Assembly: GCA_026119855.1 (NCBI GenBank)
Contig: JAOWBW010000389.1
Location: 558,001 to 622,000 of the forward strand
Reading direction: 5' to 3'
Length of the DNA: 64,000 nt
DNA from: Campanula takesimana
Lineage: Eukaryota; Streptophyta; Magnoliopsida; Asterales; Campanulaceae
The number at the start of each line of letters is the position of its first letter. Position 1 is the first letter of the stretch. The notes below the pieces were generated by a model that worked only from the letters and a program-made list of their open reading frames with translations, searched no databases and was not told the DNA's origin. Positions 11,601 through 22,532 of the stretch are shown here, piece by piece. A program made the translations under genes and the position numbers.

Positions 11601-12350
11601 TCTTTACAGTTCTTAGAGCTCTTTTCAAATCCTTTAGCACACTTTATATTGCTGTACCCATCATATATAATACCATGTGAATCCACATCAAATATTGTTG
11701 CCAATGCAGTGTATACGCCAACCTAATAAAAATGATTAAGTTAAAAAGATTGTTTATTGTAAGAATATTTACATGAGTATAACTGACTTAAACATTTATC
11801 TAAATTATTATATACCTCTGTATGTGAGTAAATCACCAATCTTCTTGAATTCTCTGGTTTTCAACCATATATCATTATTGATATGACTACTATCATTAGT
11901 GGTAGTAGTCAGAAAACAACTATTTGATGAAAATCCAATGTCACACCTGTAAATTGATATATGAAAATTAACATAACCATAAAATTTTGTGTAACAAATT
12001 AATAGATTCTTATAAGGGTTTAGTCTTCATTTACTTGCTAATTTGATACTTCAGTAAAGGATGCATTAATATACATTTTTGACGCATGCTTCATCGCACC
12101 AACTCGGGTCTTTCCAGTATAATGATTATAAATGTTACTCACATGTAAATAAGCCCCAATCAAAAAGTTATTACAATTTAAGTAAATATATGAAAAAGAA
12201 ACCTTGATATCTAGATAACATTACAAACTGCAAAATTAATATCACTGGGTCTTCCGCATCTTCAACCCTTTTGTCAATAAATTGTTTTAATTTATCTCCA
12301 TATGAGGCCCACCGGACGCAAGACAACTCCATTCCATTGTCAAAATAATA
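11595..12350 (-). pseudogene. RPA70-like (replication protein A large subunit) fragment
   Basis: Four exon-like blocks on the minus strand resemble plant RPA1-like proteins with DUF223 and the Rep_fac-A C-terminal domain. These are 12350-12238 (FDNGMELSCVRWASYGDKL), about 12145-12050 (GKTRVGAMKHASKMYINASF, then a stop), about 11945-11825 (NNDIWLKTREFKKIGDLLTY) and about 11725-11595 (YTALATIFDVDSHG, followed by Cys and Lys residues suggestive of the zinc region). Splice-like AG/GT edges remain between blocks. The last block runs straight into the presumed copia LTR, so the insertion probably truncated it. RPA-like genes are common in plant genomes and in some Helitrons; no Rep/helicase is seen here. 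Confidence 0.5.
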
Positions 12351-12370
12351 GAAAGTAATTATATAATATA

Positions 12371-12654
12371 CTCCCTCCGTCCCACCTCACTTGAGACCTA
12401 AGAGGTGGACACAATAACTAAAGAAAAAGAATAAAATAAAGAAAATGTGTGGTAGAAAATGAAGAGAGATAATAAGTGGGGTTAATAGTAGGTTGATTGA
12501 ATGAATTGTGTGGTGGAATATGAAGAGAGAATAAATGGGTGGGTAGGGTAGATTGAATATAGAATTATAAAAAGATTACAATTTTAGAAACTCTCAAGTG
12601 AAGTGGGACGGACCAAAATAGAAATAAGTCTCAAGTGAGGTGGAACGGAGGGAG
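12371..12654. mobile_element. Stowaway MITE, 284 bp
   Basis: Termini CTCCCTCCGTCCCACCTCAC and GAGGTGGAACGGAGGGAG with TA on both sides. The interior resembles the copy at 13221-13503 (shared TGTGGTAGAAAATGAA). Confidence 0.85.
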
Positions 12655-12680
12655 TACATATAACTAAATTTAGTCACAAA

Positions 12681-13022
12681 ATATATTATTTATACTTTAA
12701 CTAATAAAATATAGGGAAAAATCCGTTTTCATCAATTGTACTTTCAAGTGTGTTTCACTTTTACCATTGTATTTTTTTTTTCTTTCAAAAATACCATTGC
12801 ACTTTGGGAAATGTATCATTTAACCCTAAAATCACGGATTGGGGCACGGATTAGTTGCGGATTTAGCCACGGATTAGGGGTTAAAATGATATATTTTCGT
12901 AACTACAATGGTATGTTTGAAAGAAAAAAAGTATAATGGTAAAAATGAAACAACATGTAAAGTACAATGGATGAAAACGGAGTTTGCCATATATTTTATT
13001 AGTTAAAGTATAAATAATATAT
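12681..13022. repeat. long foldback repeat with arms of about 85 bp
   Basis: The left arm (from 12681) and right arm (to 13022) are near-perfect inverted copies. Both contain TATTTATACTTTAACTAATA and the CCGTTTTCATC block. The centre carries short CACGGATT repeats. No open frame is present. It looks like a non-autonomous DNA element of unknown superfamily. Confidence 0.7.
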
Positions 13023-13220
13023 ATTTTACCATTTTCCATATCCGTTTTTGCAATAATTAAGAAAATTGTAAGTTTTTTTTTTAAGCACAACATTTTTCTG
13101 GACGAATTGAAGACTGCCACGTGGCTTTCCACGTCATAATGCCACATGGCGGGCTGTGGTGCCTAAGAATTCTTCTACTTTAATATATAATATGGATGAT
13201 AAATGATGTGCAACAACGTA

Positions 13221-13503
13221 CTCCCCCCGTCACAGCACAAGTAGGATTAGAGGATTGGGCACAATAATTAAGAGAAAAGTAGTTTATGTGTGGTAGAAAA
13301 TGAATAGAGAGAATGAGTATGATAAATAGTAGTGTTAGTTGAATAAATTGAGTAGTGAAAAATGAAGAGAAAGACTGAGTGGATTTAAATGGTGGGGTTG
13401 GTTGAATATAAATATATTAAAACATTTCCATTTTTGGGAGTCTCAATTGTTTTGGGACAACCTAAAAGGGAAAGAAGTCTTAATTGTGCTGGGACGGAGG
13501 GAG
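13221..13503. mobile_element. Stowaway MITE, 283 bp
   Basis: Termini CTCCCCCCGTCACAGCACAA and TGGGACGGAGGGAG with TA on both sides. Same broad subfamily as 12371-12654. Confidence 0.85.
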
Positions 13504-13594
13504 TATTTTGTTTAGCTTGAATGAATAACAATGACATTAAATCTAAAGCCGAACTGCTAAATTGCTAATTAGTTACAGCTAAATACTACTCAAT

Positions 13595-13990
13595 TAGGCT
13601 TGGCAATTTTGGTCGGTTACCCGCTAACCCGCCGGCCCAACCCGCTAATTATCCGAAACGAACCAACTCGTTTAAGTTAGCGGGTTAAAGCTTGTCACTC
13701 ATTTCAACCCGCGAAGCTTAACGGGTCGACCCGTCTCAACCCGCCCGTTTTGATCCGCGAGAACAAATAGCTTGGGTCGACATCCTAAGGTAAAAAATTC
13801 AAAAAATTAAACAGGTCGACCGTGAAGCTATCTATGGTCTTAGGACTGGCATCCCCGACTCGTTACCCGACCCGTCTCAACCCGACCTGTTTGACCCGTA
13901 AATTTAAACGGGTTGTGGCTGGCAGACCCGGTTTAAACCGCCAACCCGCCAGAACCCGATCCGACCCGACCAGCCCAATTGACAGGCTTA
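13595..13990. mobile_element. hAT-type MITE, 396 bp
   Basis: A perfect 8-bp duplication TACTCAAT (13587-13594 and 13991-13998) flanks termini TAGGCTTGGCAAT and ATTGACAGGCTTA. The interior is rich in ACCCG and CGGGTT subterminal repeats. An 8-bp duplication is characteristic of hAT. Confidence 0.85.
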
Positions 13991-14285
13991 TACTCAATAT
14001 ATCTCAAAATGATTTTCTTTATTATTATTTTATCGTTACAATAAATAAAATTTGAGCAATAATTTTAGACTGATTTGAATATCTTAATAAAAATCTAAAA
14101 CTTGTTATTGATATCTCATCAACAATACTATCTGTAGCAAGTTTTAAATATTTATTCGGATAATTAAATCACGTAAAATTATTGTTTAAAATTTATTCAT
14201 AGTAACGTCAAAAAAAAAAGAGAGAGAAAGATTATAGTGGGATAAAAGGTACAAAATAATTGTTAAAAAGTTATCAAATGACTAA

Positions 14286-14859
14286 TCCGTTTGTTTCGCG
14301 GAAAATAACTTCCGGAAAACGATTTCTTGGAAAATGTTTTCCAGAAAACGATTTATTGGAAAATGTTTTCCGGAAAATGTAATTTCCACTGTTTGGTGAA
14401 TATTAAGAAAATGCTTTCCGGAAAACTTTTTTAGATACATTAATTTTGATCACCTAGAGTATATATTAAAAAGAAATAATCAATAAATTAGTCATTATCT
14501 CCAATTTCAATTATAAAGTAAAATAGAAATGTAGTTTTGTAATTATAATGGACTAAAGTTAATAATTTAACATATTGCAAAATATTCATAAAAATAAAAT
14601 ATTTTTAGACATTTTTTAATTAACTGGGTATATTTAAAAAATAATTTTCGTAAAACAAAAATTGGAGTTAAAACAACAATTGAAGTGTTAGCATTTTCCG
14701 GAAAACGTTTTCCTTAGGTGGAGGTAAGGAAAACGTTTTCCTTAGGAATGGAGGAAAACCACTTCCTTGGAAAACATTTTCCCCATTTTCCGGTGTTTAA
14801 CAAACACCGGAAAATGGAGAAAATGTTTTCCGGAAGTTGTTTTCCGCCAAACAAACGGA
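14286..14859. mobile_element. Tourist-like MITE, 574 bp, TAA duplication
   Basis: Termini TCCGTTTGTTTCGCGGAAAA and its complement lie within TAA (14283-14285 and 14860-14862). Multiple TTTTCCGGAAAAC subterminal repeats relate it to the intronic copy at 3131-3736. It ends about 310 bp before the LTV1 start codon. Confidence 0.8.
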
Positions 14860-14923
14860 TAATTGAGAAAAGAGGGTTTTTATATAGAACCTAAATTGAC
14901 ACCCTTCACATTTTAATTTATAT

Positions 14924-15074
14924 TGGGCCTAAATCCAAGACAAGTCGCTCCATTGGTCCATGGACCATGTTCATAACGGGCCACAAATGGATAAGCAAAA
15001 CTAAGCCCAGTTGAGGTCAACCATATGGATCTAACCCGTTTCGGCGTTAGGGTTCTAGAAATCCTAAAACCCTA
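14924..15074 (+). promoter_or_regulatory. LTV1 promoter with site II and telo-box motifs
   Basis: TGGGCC at 14924-14929 and AGCCCA (TGGGCT inverted) at 15004-15009 are site II elements. TTAGGGTT at 15047-15054 (inverted) and AAACCCTA at 15067-15074 are telo-boxes. Site II plus telo-box is the known promoter signature of plant ribosomal-protein and ribosome-biogenesis genes, which fits LTV1 just downstream. Activity is inferred. Confidence 0.65.
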
Positions 15075-15169
15075 GGTTGCATTATTCCGTTGAGCCAGAC
15101 CTAATCTTTCTTTCTCTCAGCCCCTTCTTCTAAATTCACAAAAAATAATCATCAATTTGCAGCTATACA

Positions 15170-18100
15170 ATGGGTAGGAAGAAGCAATTTATTGATAAAA
15201 AGAAGGCAGCAACTTTCCAAATACTCTCTCGAGACTACTCCGATCCGAATTACGACGAAGGACCCTCCGGCGACCGAGTTTTTGTTAGAATCGACGGCAA
15301 TCGCACCGTCAACAGCTTCTTTGATGACCATAACGATGTTGGTTCTGGTGAATTGGCTGACGCTGACCCGGATGATATCTACGCTGATGCTGATGATGAC
15401 GACGACAGTGATGAAGATGAAGCTGGGGACCGGGTTCCGAAAACGCAATTTCGAACGCCGTCATCCGGGAGTTCGGCCTTACCGGATCATGTAAGGAGGG
15501 AGATACTTGAGCTAGGGTTTCCAGATGATGGCTATAATTATTTGCTTCATTTGAGAGAGATAAAGAACTCTGGAGCTGGTACAGCTTACTACGAAAATCC
15601 CAAAGCGAAACTGGAGCAGTTGCCGCGTGATGTCAAGGTTTGTTTTTTATTTTGACAAATTGGAAATTTATTTGTAAATCAATTCTACTTTTGTTGTAAA
15701 TTGAAGGCTTATTATTTTTAATTCTTAGTTACTTGACTCATGAAATTTCTGTTGATTATGTTGTGACAACCCCCAAGCAAATACAAGCACACCAAAGAAT
15801 AGAAATAAAGAATGAAAGAGGTAAATGAATATATTTTGAAGCAGACTCTTATTGTATAATTATCCAGTTTTGATGATGTGAAATGAATCTTTCACGACTG
15901 GCCTTCTTTCGGTCCTGACACAAAGCTCAGGCCCAGTATACAGCCTGCACAACTTATCACAGACTGTTTGTGTAGAAGTATGGAAAGCTTCAAGTTATTT
16001 GCTCTGTGATCTTTCTTATCCTGTTGTTGAAAATTTTAGTGGCACCATTGACTCCCCTCTCTTTGCTCTTCTTTTCTTGAAATTTGTATGGTAATAAGTA
16101 TATTAAGGAATTGATGCCCAAACTCTTAACATGTAACTTTATTGCTCGACAGTACAGTGAGATATAAATATTTTATTGTCATTAATAAACAGTCCTGTGA
16201 TGCTATTTATCCAGGCGTATGATGCATCTCGCATAGAGATTGCCAAAGGGAAAGATGATGCATATGAGAAGTCAATTTACAGCGTAGCTGCAAAGACTGT
16301 TGGGGTGAAGATCCAGAAGGTGCTTGATCCCGAAGTGGCTGCATTGCTGGATGACAGTGATGTGTCACGATTTGGTTCAGATGTTGAAGATTTGGAAGAG
16401 GATTTTGTGCTTAATGCGAACCTTCCCGAAGAAGATACTGATTTAGAACTTGAGAATAATTTAAGTTCGGTAGAGGTGACCGAAAAAGAAAACAACAAGT
16501 TTAATGTTTCTTGCCCAAAAGACAATACTGTTAAATTTGTAGATTCAGCTAGAAGTAGCATCCCTGATGCCGCAGTGGAATTGATGGCAGAGAAGACTAG
16601 AGTTCGCCGCCATTTGGATGAGCAGTTTGATCTGGTGAGTAGCACCTTTGGTCTAATTCCATACATGCTTACATCCTTTTTGTATCATTATATACTGGTG
16701 TAATTTCCATTAAGTTTCATTCTATCCTAAAAATACTACTCCTTCTCTCCCCCCCCCCCCCCCCCCCCACCAAATGAAAGAGTGTCCTATTTCCTACTTT
16801 AGGTGTCCTGGAAATATGTTCAGTTCTCATGTTTATTCGTTATCTTTTCAAAATCTTTTTTTTTTGTTTCTTTATTTTTTTCTCGCACGTGTCCTTTTAA
16901 AAAAGATCTATGTTTTGTGCGTTATAAGTTAAATCTATATAAGTAAAAGAATGAGTCTCTTTTATTTTGTAAAGTAGAGTATGTTATACTCCCTCTACCC
17001 AGAAAGATAGTCTCACTTTGGTTTTGGAGGTTAATTCAATGGAGCTTCGACAAATCTTTACAGAAATTTTGATTATCCTCGTGAAATTCTATAAAATTGT
17101 AAATGACTGTATTCTTTGTAGGGGGTATTAATAACAAATTTTAGAATTTCATGAGGATTTCATAAAATTTGGTCAAAGTTCATCTGGGTTGACCACCAAA
17201 ATTAAACCTGGACTATCTTTCTAGGGTGGAGGGAGTATTAGTCTAAGCTTTTAATTTTACATCCGATTAGAGTTGTGGCACTGGCCCAACTATGTACACA
17301 ATTGCACCTCTGTTCATGATTTAATGAGCCTCATAATTTAAGTCCATCCAAAAAAATTACATGTTTGCCTTTTAATTTCGTTGTACCAAAAATATATAAA
17401 TAAAATCTTGAAGCCCACATAAATAGGGTTAGAATCTTATTATATTTCATGTCTGTTTATGAAGCATGCATTTCTGCTACTATCAGCTGGTTTGTTGTCT
17501 AAATATCTCTTTAGTTGTTCTATTTGAAACTTTTATTTACGAGTGTATGGCTATACTTAGGGTCTGGAAGAATTGTAGTTGCTAACTATAAAGACGTATG
17601 CGATCTTTTTTTCGCAGCTTGAACTTCAGGAGTATGGTACAGACAGTAACGATGAATATGATGAAGCCATGTCTGAAGAAAATGAGTATAATGAATCTCT
17701 TGCGGAGAAACTCAATCACGCCCTCAAGGGTCGGGTGATGAATGAATTGGAACTCGATGGAAAATATAAAGCTCCTTCGGATCTTTTGCATGATGAGAAG
17801 AGAGAAAATGATAACTCATTTGAGTCTGCTGCAATTTTGATAGATCGGTGCAAGGAATACGGAGAGAAGTATGAAAATGAGAACGAAGATGACAATGTCC
17901 TCATTCTAGAGGAAAGCAGTGATGATTCGGAAGTCTGGGATTGTGAGACTATCATTACTACTTACTCCAATCTGGATAACCACCCTGGGAAAATTGGAGC
18001 TCCTGAAACAAGGAGAAAGAAGAAGTTGACTGAAAATGTTGGGGGATTTTTGCCTGCTCCCACTAATGTTATCTCTCTTAAAGGGAAGCAAAAGCTTCCA

Positions 18101-18543
18101 GTGGATTTTTTGCCTCATAGTAGGAAACTTGCTGATGAAACGGTAAAAGATGAGAGAAAGTTGACCACTGGGAAGCTGCAGAAGAAGCAACTTGGTCACG
18201 AGTCAAAGGAGGAAAAGAAAGAACGGAAGGTATCTGATGGCCGCATGTTTCTCCCCTACATGTCTTTTTCCACTTGATTATGCTGTATTATTTATTTTAT
18301 TTTATCTTTTCTGGTATAACCAGGAGAATGTAGGGGGGAGGGGGCTCTTTTCATATGTTCAAGTGCTCGTTTGCATATTTTTTGTATTGACATGTTGGTT
18401 CTTTCATGCAGGCTGCTGTGAAGGATGAAAGACGAGAGGCACGCCGTGCGAAAAAAGAATTGAAGGTGATATACAAAAGTGAAAGTCAACAAGCTCAGAA
18501 AGTTGCCGCCTTTACTGGCCCATCTTCCATTCATCTCATGTAA
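15170..18543 (+). CDS. LTV1: LTV1 homologue, 40S ribosome assembly factor, 543 aa
   Basis: Exons are 15170-15637, 16215-16634, 17618-18229 and 18412-18543. All junctions are phase 0 with GT-AG introns. The N-terminus MGRKKQFIDKKKAATFQ followed by SDPNYDEGPSGDRVFVR is the LTV1 signature. A long acidic stretch follows (about residues 62-85), then HVRREILELGFPDDGYNYLLHLREI. The C-terminus is highly charged with Lys/Arg-rich helices and ends IHLM. In yeast and plants LTV1 acts in late nuclear and cytoplasmic maturation of pre-40S subunits and in their export. The start is the first ATG after the promoter motifs. Intron 2 contains a Stowaway MITE and a C homopolymer. I see no defect in the reading frame. 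Confidence 0.93.
16989..17235. mobile_element. Stowaway MITE, 247 bp, in LTV1 intron 2
   Basis: Termini CTCCCTCTACCCAGAAAGA and CTTTCTAGGGTGGAGGGAG pair as inverted repeats within TA duplications. Confidence 0.8.
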
Positions 18544-19326
18544 GCGACTAAGCGTGTCAATAGTCATTTTTCTTTTCCTTCTGAAGTAGAATCATCAGAT
18601 TATAAGGACTTTTGATGACTATATGATTTCAGCTATTTGTAATTTGGTATATGCATTTGTATTATATATTAATTCTAAGGAGATATTTCTGATGTTAATT
18701 ACAATCATTATGATTGTAGATTTCGAAAATGTATCACAAATAACAAGCTCATATTTTTGTTTGGTTTAGCATTAGATATAGCAGAACCCATCCATATGAT
18801 TGCCCGTTAATTCGATTATAATTTTGAAACAGTTATAACTTTCTTTTCTGAAATAGTAAGGATAGGATTAAAATACAGTGGATCAGAAGTAAGAGCCTAT
18901 ATATCTAGTGTGGTAGTTTCAAGGTAGATCTATTTGAATGTTTCTGCGCAATGCTTGTGGAGTTTAGGTGTTTCACTCATCTCTCTGCAAAATACTGTTG
19001 TGGTTAACAATCCTTTTGTCGAAAATTATATTTAAGTATTAAAAAAAAACAGAAATTTCTTTCTTTCCTGTTTAATATATGATAGTTTTATTACATTTTG
19101 TAGGAAAAAATTGTAACTTCAGTACGAACTGTAAAAGATACAAAAATGAAAAAAATAATAAGTCAGACTTTCAAATTTAGACTATTTTACTTGTGAAAGC
19201 TGGTGAGGTTAAGAGTTCAATAGGGCTTCCATCATAAATCCTAAAATGTCTTGCTAATTCATGTCATGCATTAGGAAGAACTAGCGAGTTAAGCAAATCG
19301 ACCAGATATCTTGCTTGTTTCTTGTA

Positions 19327-19497
19327 CTCCCTCCGTTCCAAAATGATCTTCTCATTTGACTATTCAAACTTTTTAATATGAGTACTTGCTTCACTAGACA
19401 TGTTTTATGCACATTTAAGCCCAAATTGTGGAAATAGGAAGAACTTTTTGGGTCAATGAAAATGGCAAATGAGAAGATCATTTGCATACAGAGGGAG
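19327..19497. mobile_element. Stowaway MITE, 171 bp
   Basis: Termini CTCCCTCCGTTCCAAAATGA and TTTGCATACAGAGGGAG with TA on both sides. The subterminal GATCTTCTCATTTG recurs inverted near the right end. Confidence 0.8.
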
Positions 19498-19737
19498 TAT
19501 ATAGTTAATGTAGGGAGGTAGCCCTTCCGAGGGTATGATGGGGTTGGGTTAAATCTGGCCTTGCACAATTACCAAGGCTTAGAAGAGAAGAGGAGTGACA
19601 ATAGAGGACTTAGCTAACTCAGGAAAAGACAAGTATTGCGGAAATAGTGGTTTATTGGGTGGAGTTACTGTAGCTCACCGAAATGGAATGAGCTGAATAT
19701 ATATAGGTAGGTGATGGCTGGTGGGTTCTGTACCACG

Positions 19738-19961
19738 CACGTGACATGTTCGTACCGCAAGGTGCCATTCCCTTTTTGGTTGAAACGTACGAGCACGTGA
19801 TATGGTTCCACGTGCCATATTTGGATACCACTTCCGCAATTCTTCCTTATCCAGTTAACTAAGGCCACGTGTTGATCTGAGTGGACCATGTGGTATTTTC
19901 GCTACTCAATCCTCCAAGCCACTACTCCTTGCTAATTCCCGGGCTGAAAATATGACACGTG
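19738..19961. promoter_or_regulatory. cluster of five CACGTG G-boxes
   Basis: Perfect palindromic CACGTG occurs at 19738-19743, 19794-19799, 19809-19814, 19865-19870 and 19956-19961. Flanking bases vary (GCACGTGAC, CCACGTGCC, CCACGTGTT, ACACGTGGA), so these are not simple tandem copies. G-boxes bind bZIP and bHLH factors, and ACGTG cores serve as ABA response elements. No gene start is obvious nearby, so the target is unknown. It could be the promoter of a lost gene or part of a transposon. Confidence 0.5.
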
Positions 19962-20830
19962 GAACTATATGGCGTCTGCACTTAATCCGCGGATCTGGAA
20001 GGGTTGGTCTTAACATATACTCCCACAATCAACATGACATCTATCTTTCCTGAATGACCAGTTTTTCTTTTTTCTCCAGTCTGCAGGTGTAATGGTTAGA
20101 TATATTACCTGATGATTATCTTTCTTTCTGTCTCCGTTAGGTAAATGCCCAGTCATAAATTTCCTGCAAGAAGAAGTGATCTTCCATCTTCGTTTATTTG
20201 CTATTTGATGCAAGATCAGCTGCAAGAAGCCATCAAAGATATTCCTCCACACATTAAAAGGTGTAGTCAGTTTATGATACCCAGGTATGATTATCAGTGA
20301 GAACTGAGATTGGCAGCTACAAGTTTATGGCGAGCGCAGAGCAGCATTTCGCAGCAGAGTCATCCCTTTCCTTATTCATTTCTTGTTTTGGGGCGAAGCA
20401 CGGCATAGAAGAATGTGATGGACATAAAGTTTTGTAGGCTTTTTTGTTGTTTGCGATGTTGTCTCTAACATTTTTGTTTGTGGGTTCGCCTTCGTTTGGG
20501 GAGAACTTTTATTGGATTGCTATATTTTTTGACCATTTTATGTTAAACTTCCATCTTCTCTGTTGGATCTTGCATATGTATTATGGTGATACTGCGGACG
20601 ACATGGCATCATCAACCAATGAAACAATAATTTGCAATATACCGCATTCATTATATTGGTTGAGCTATATAACCTCTTCAAACAAATCTAAATTGTTTTG
20701 AAAATAGTATAAGCGACACAATGATGCCATAATTGAGTAATAATGAAGCACACCTTCTGTTAGAACTAGATTGCGAAATTCCTTACCTGGAGAAAATGAT
20801 TCATTTTGTATGCAAACTGAATGTAGTTAA

Positions 20831-21199
20831 TTAGTTTTCAATGGTGTGTGGTACAGGAGCACCATAACTTCCACCATAGTAGGGTACTGGATCCCAGACA
20901 CCATAGTCGTCTTCTTCTTCTACCTCAAGGCCGGTCTGAATCTCTCGTGAACCTCCTCCTTCTTCTGCCTTGACATTTGTAAGTGGGTATGAGAAATAGG
21001 ATACTGGTGCAGTGGCTGATGATGGAGGTTCCGATGTTAGGGATGATGATGATGATGACACGACTATAAAACTCATGTACATGACAATCATCATCATCAA
21101 TGTAAGTGCTGGTGTCATGTGTGTTGTGTGCACGAACAACCTCGGGTTTCTAAGTATGATGTTCATGGTTGATGATTTCCTGACCCTCAAAATGTGCAT
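20831..21199 (-). CDS. putative small secreted peptide precursor, 122 aa
   Basis: A single uninterrupted frame from ATG at 21199 to TAA at 20831. A basic N-terminus leads to a hydrophobic segment (about residues 28-47, TPALTLMMMIVMYMSFIVV) that looks like a signal peptide or signal anchor. A serine run and an acidic region follow. The short C-terminus has tyrosine, proline and glycine (DYGVWDPVPYYGGSYGAPVPH). This layout of signal, variable acidic spacer and compact Tyr/Pro-rich tail resembles plant peptide-hormone precursors. I cannot assign it to a named family. A second ATG lies 11 codons in (MNIILRN). A TATA box sits about 130 bp upstream. It could instead be a small membrane-anchored protein. 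Confidence 0.6.
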   Translation of the reverse strand: MHILRVRKSSTMNIILRNPRLFVHTTHMTPALTLMMMIVMYMSFIVVSSSSSSLTSEPPSSATAPVSYFSYPLTNVKAEEGGGSREIQTGLEVEEEDDYGVWDPVPYYGGSYGAPVPHTIEN

Positions 21200-21329
21200 T
21201 AAGGTGGTTGAGTGTGTTTTAAGGTTAATTAACTTGCGATATTGAGAATTGAGTCGTGTAGGATGGCGCTTGTTCGCTCATGGTTTTTGTATGAGTGAGA
21301 CGTTTGATATTTGTAGCTTAAGCGAAAGG

Positions 21330-21337
21330 CTTATAAA
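21330..21337 (-). promoter_or_regulatory. TATA box of the small peptide gene
   Basis: TTTATAAG on the minus strand lies about 130 bp upstream of the ATG at 21199. That spacing fits a leader of roughly 100 nt. Confidence 0.55.
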
Positions 21338-21510
21338 GGGGGTTATTGTTAGTATACCATTAAGTTGCTGTTTCATAGCAATACACAACAAAGGGGTGAT
21401 CGTTGGTACATCTTTATGTCACTGTTAAATATCAACACAAAAACACAAAACAAAGAGAAAAAAAGAATTCAACATTTAAAAACAATTAAAAAAAAAATAT
21501 GAGAATATTT

Positions 21511-21582
21511 TCCGTTGCCGGGACTTGAACCCGGGTCTCTCGGGTGAGAGCCGAGTATCCTAACCAACTAGACTACAACGGA
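21511..21582 (-). tRNA. tRNA-Glu (anticodon CUC)
   Basis: The 72-nt minus-strand sequence folds as a full cloverleaf. The acceptor stem TCCGTTG pairs with CAACGGA. The D arm carries TAGTTGGTTAGGA. The anticodon stem CTCGG/CCGAG encloses loop CTCTCAC with CTC at positions 34-36. The T arm has CCGGG/CCCGG around TTCAAGT. The usual TTCGAGT is changed by one base, which is tolerated. There is no intron. A T run follows downstream on the minus strand, as expected for RNA polymerase III termination. Confidence 0.95.
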
Positions 21583-21963
21583 TGTTGATAGTAACTAAAA
21601 TTTAAAATTTATTAAACACAGAAAAGAATGCCCAAAATTATAACCACCAATCAAATAAAAATAACCTAATGATGGATGACAGTTCCAGTAGAGAGTTTAA
21701 TAACATTGCACTCTTGTTTATTTTTTTAATTAATGTTTGGTAGGAGAAAGAGAAAGAGAGTAATGATAATAAATCATGGCAACCACTAAATCTAACTCTC
21801 CTCCTCCTTAACTTTGCCAACTAATTATGATGTGATTGACAATCAATTCATCTCCTCCCTCTTCTTTTTTCTTCCAATCCTAAGTGTACATTACCTGCTT
21901 CATAGATAAATTTATCATGTCAAACTTTAAAAAAAAATTGTTTCATTTATTTGTACCTTAATA

Positions 21964-22153
21964 CTCCCTCTGTCTCATGCTTATTGCTATTGCCAAATGG
22001 GAATGCACGTGGATTAAGAAAATATGTTGAAATTGTGAGTAGGTAGGAGAGCGAAAATAAGTTAGTGGATAGCTGAACATTTTGGGTAAGTAACAGATGA
22101 GTATGAGACGCCCAAAATGAAAATAAGTAGCGATAAGTATGGGACGGAGGGAG
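21964..22153. mobile_element. Stowaway MITE, 190 bp
   Basis: Termini CTCCCTCTGTCTCATGCTTA and GTATGGGACGGAGGGAG with TA on both sides. It lies in the 3' flank of the TPR gene. Confidence 0.8.
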
Positions 22154-22532
22154 TATACATTGTTCACAAGGCCACTTAGTTGTTTTAGGTGTATGTTTTC
22201 TTGTCTACTGCTTTTGATTCTGCATGGGTTTTCATTCAAACAATCCAAACTACTCAACTCAGTAGATATTTCAACAAACTTCAAATGAAACATTAGGAAA
22301 GTTGGGACTGTACAACAACACACACTCTTATGGCTCAATAAGTCGATATCAATAACAAATACAGACAAAAAAATCTCCAGAAAAAGGTGGCTGTTAAACA
22401 ACGAATACAGGGTTAACACAAATCAGATTATCACGGGCCGATAATCCTCTTGACAGATTCGTCAGTTATATAATTCACACCCATACAAGCTAAATCTACG
22501 AGAAGAAAGAATATTACAGGATCATCCAAGAC

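Larger units (their letters stand above)
9001..11608 (-). mobile_element. truncated Ty1/copia retrotransposon
   Basis: On the minus strand the order is a probable LTR (about 11608 to 11314), a tRNA-Met type primer binding site (TGGTACCAGAACC, about 11301-11313), gag, a zinc knuckle, protease, the pre-integrase WHHRLGHP motif and the integrase core. Sequence identity is lost near 9001, before any reverse transcriptase. No 3' LTR is seen. Frameshifts and an in-frame TAG show it is dead. The outer LTR edge at 11608 is only inferred. Confidence 0.8.
18544..20820. other. LTV1 3' region and intergenic DNA
   Basis: The first part should be the LTV1 3' UTR. No further coding exon is evident. The interval holds one Stowaway MITE (19327-19497) and a G-box cluster (19738-19961), described separately. 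The rest is AT-rich, with short open frames lacking recognisable domains. Confidence 0.5.

Noticed and set aside
15152..15494. Overlapping open frames on both strands of LTV1 exon 1
   Set aside because: They are shadows of the LTV1 frame, which carries the family signature and correct splice phases.
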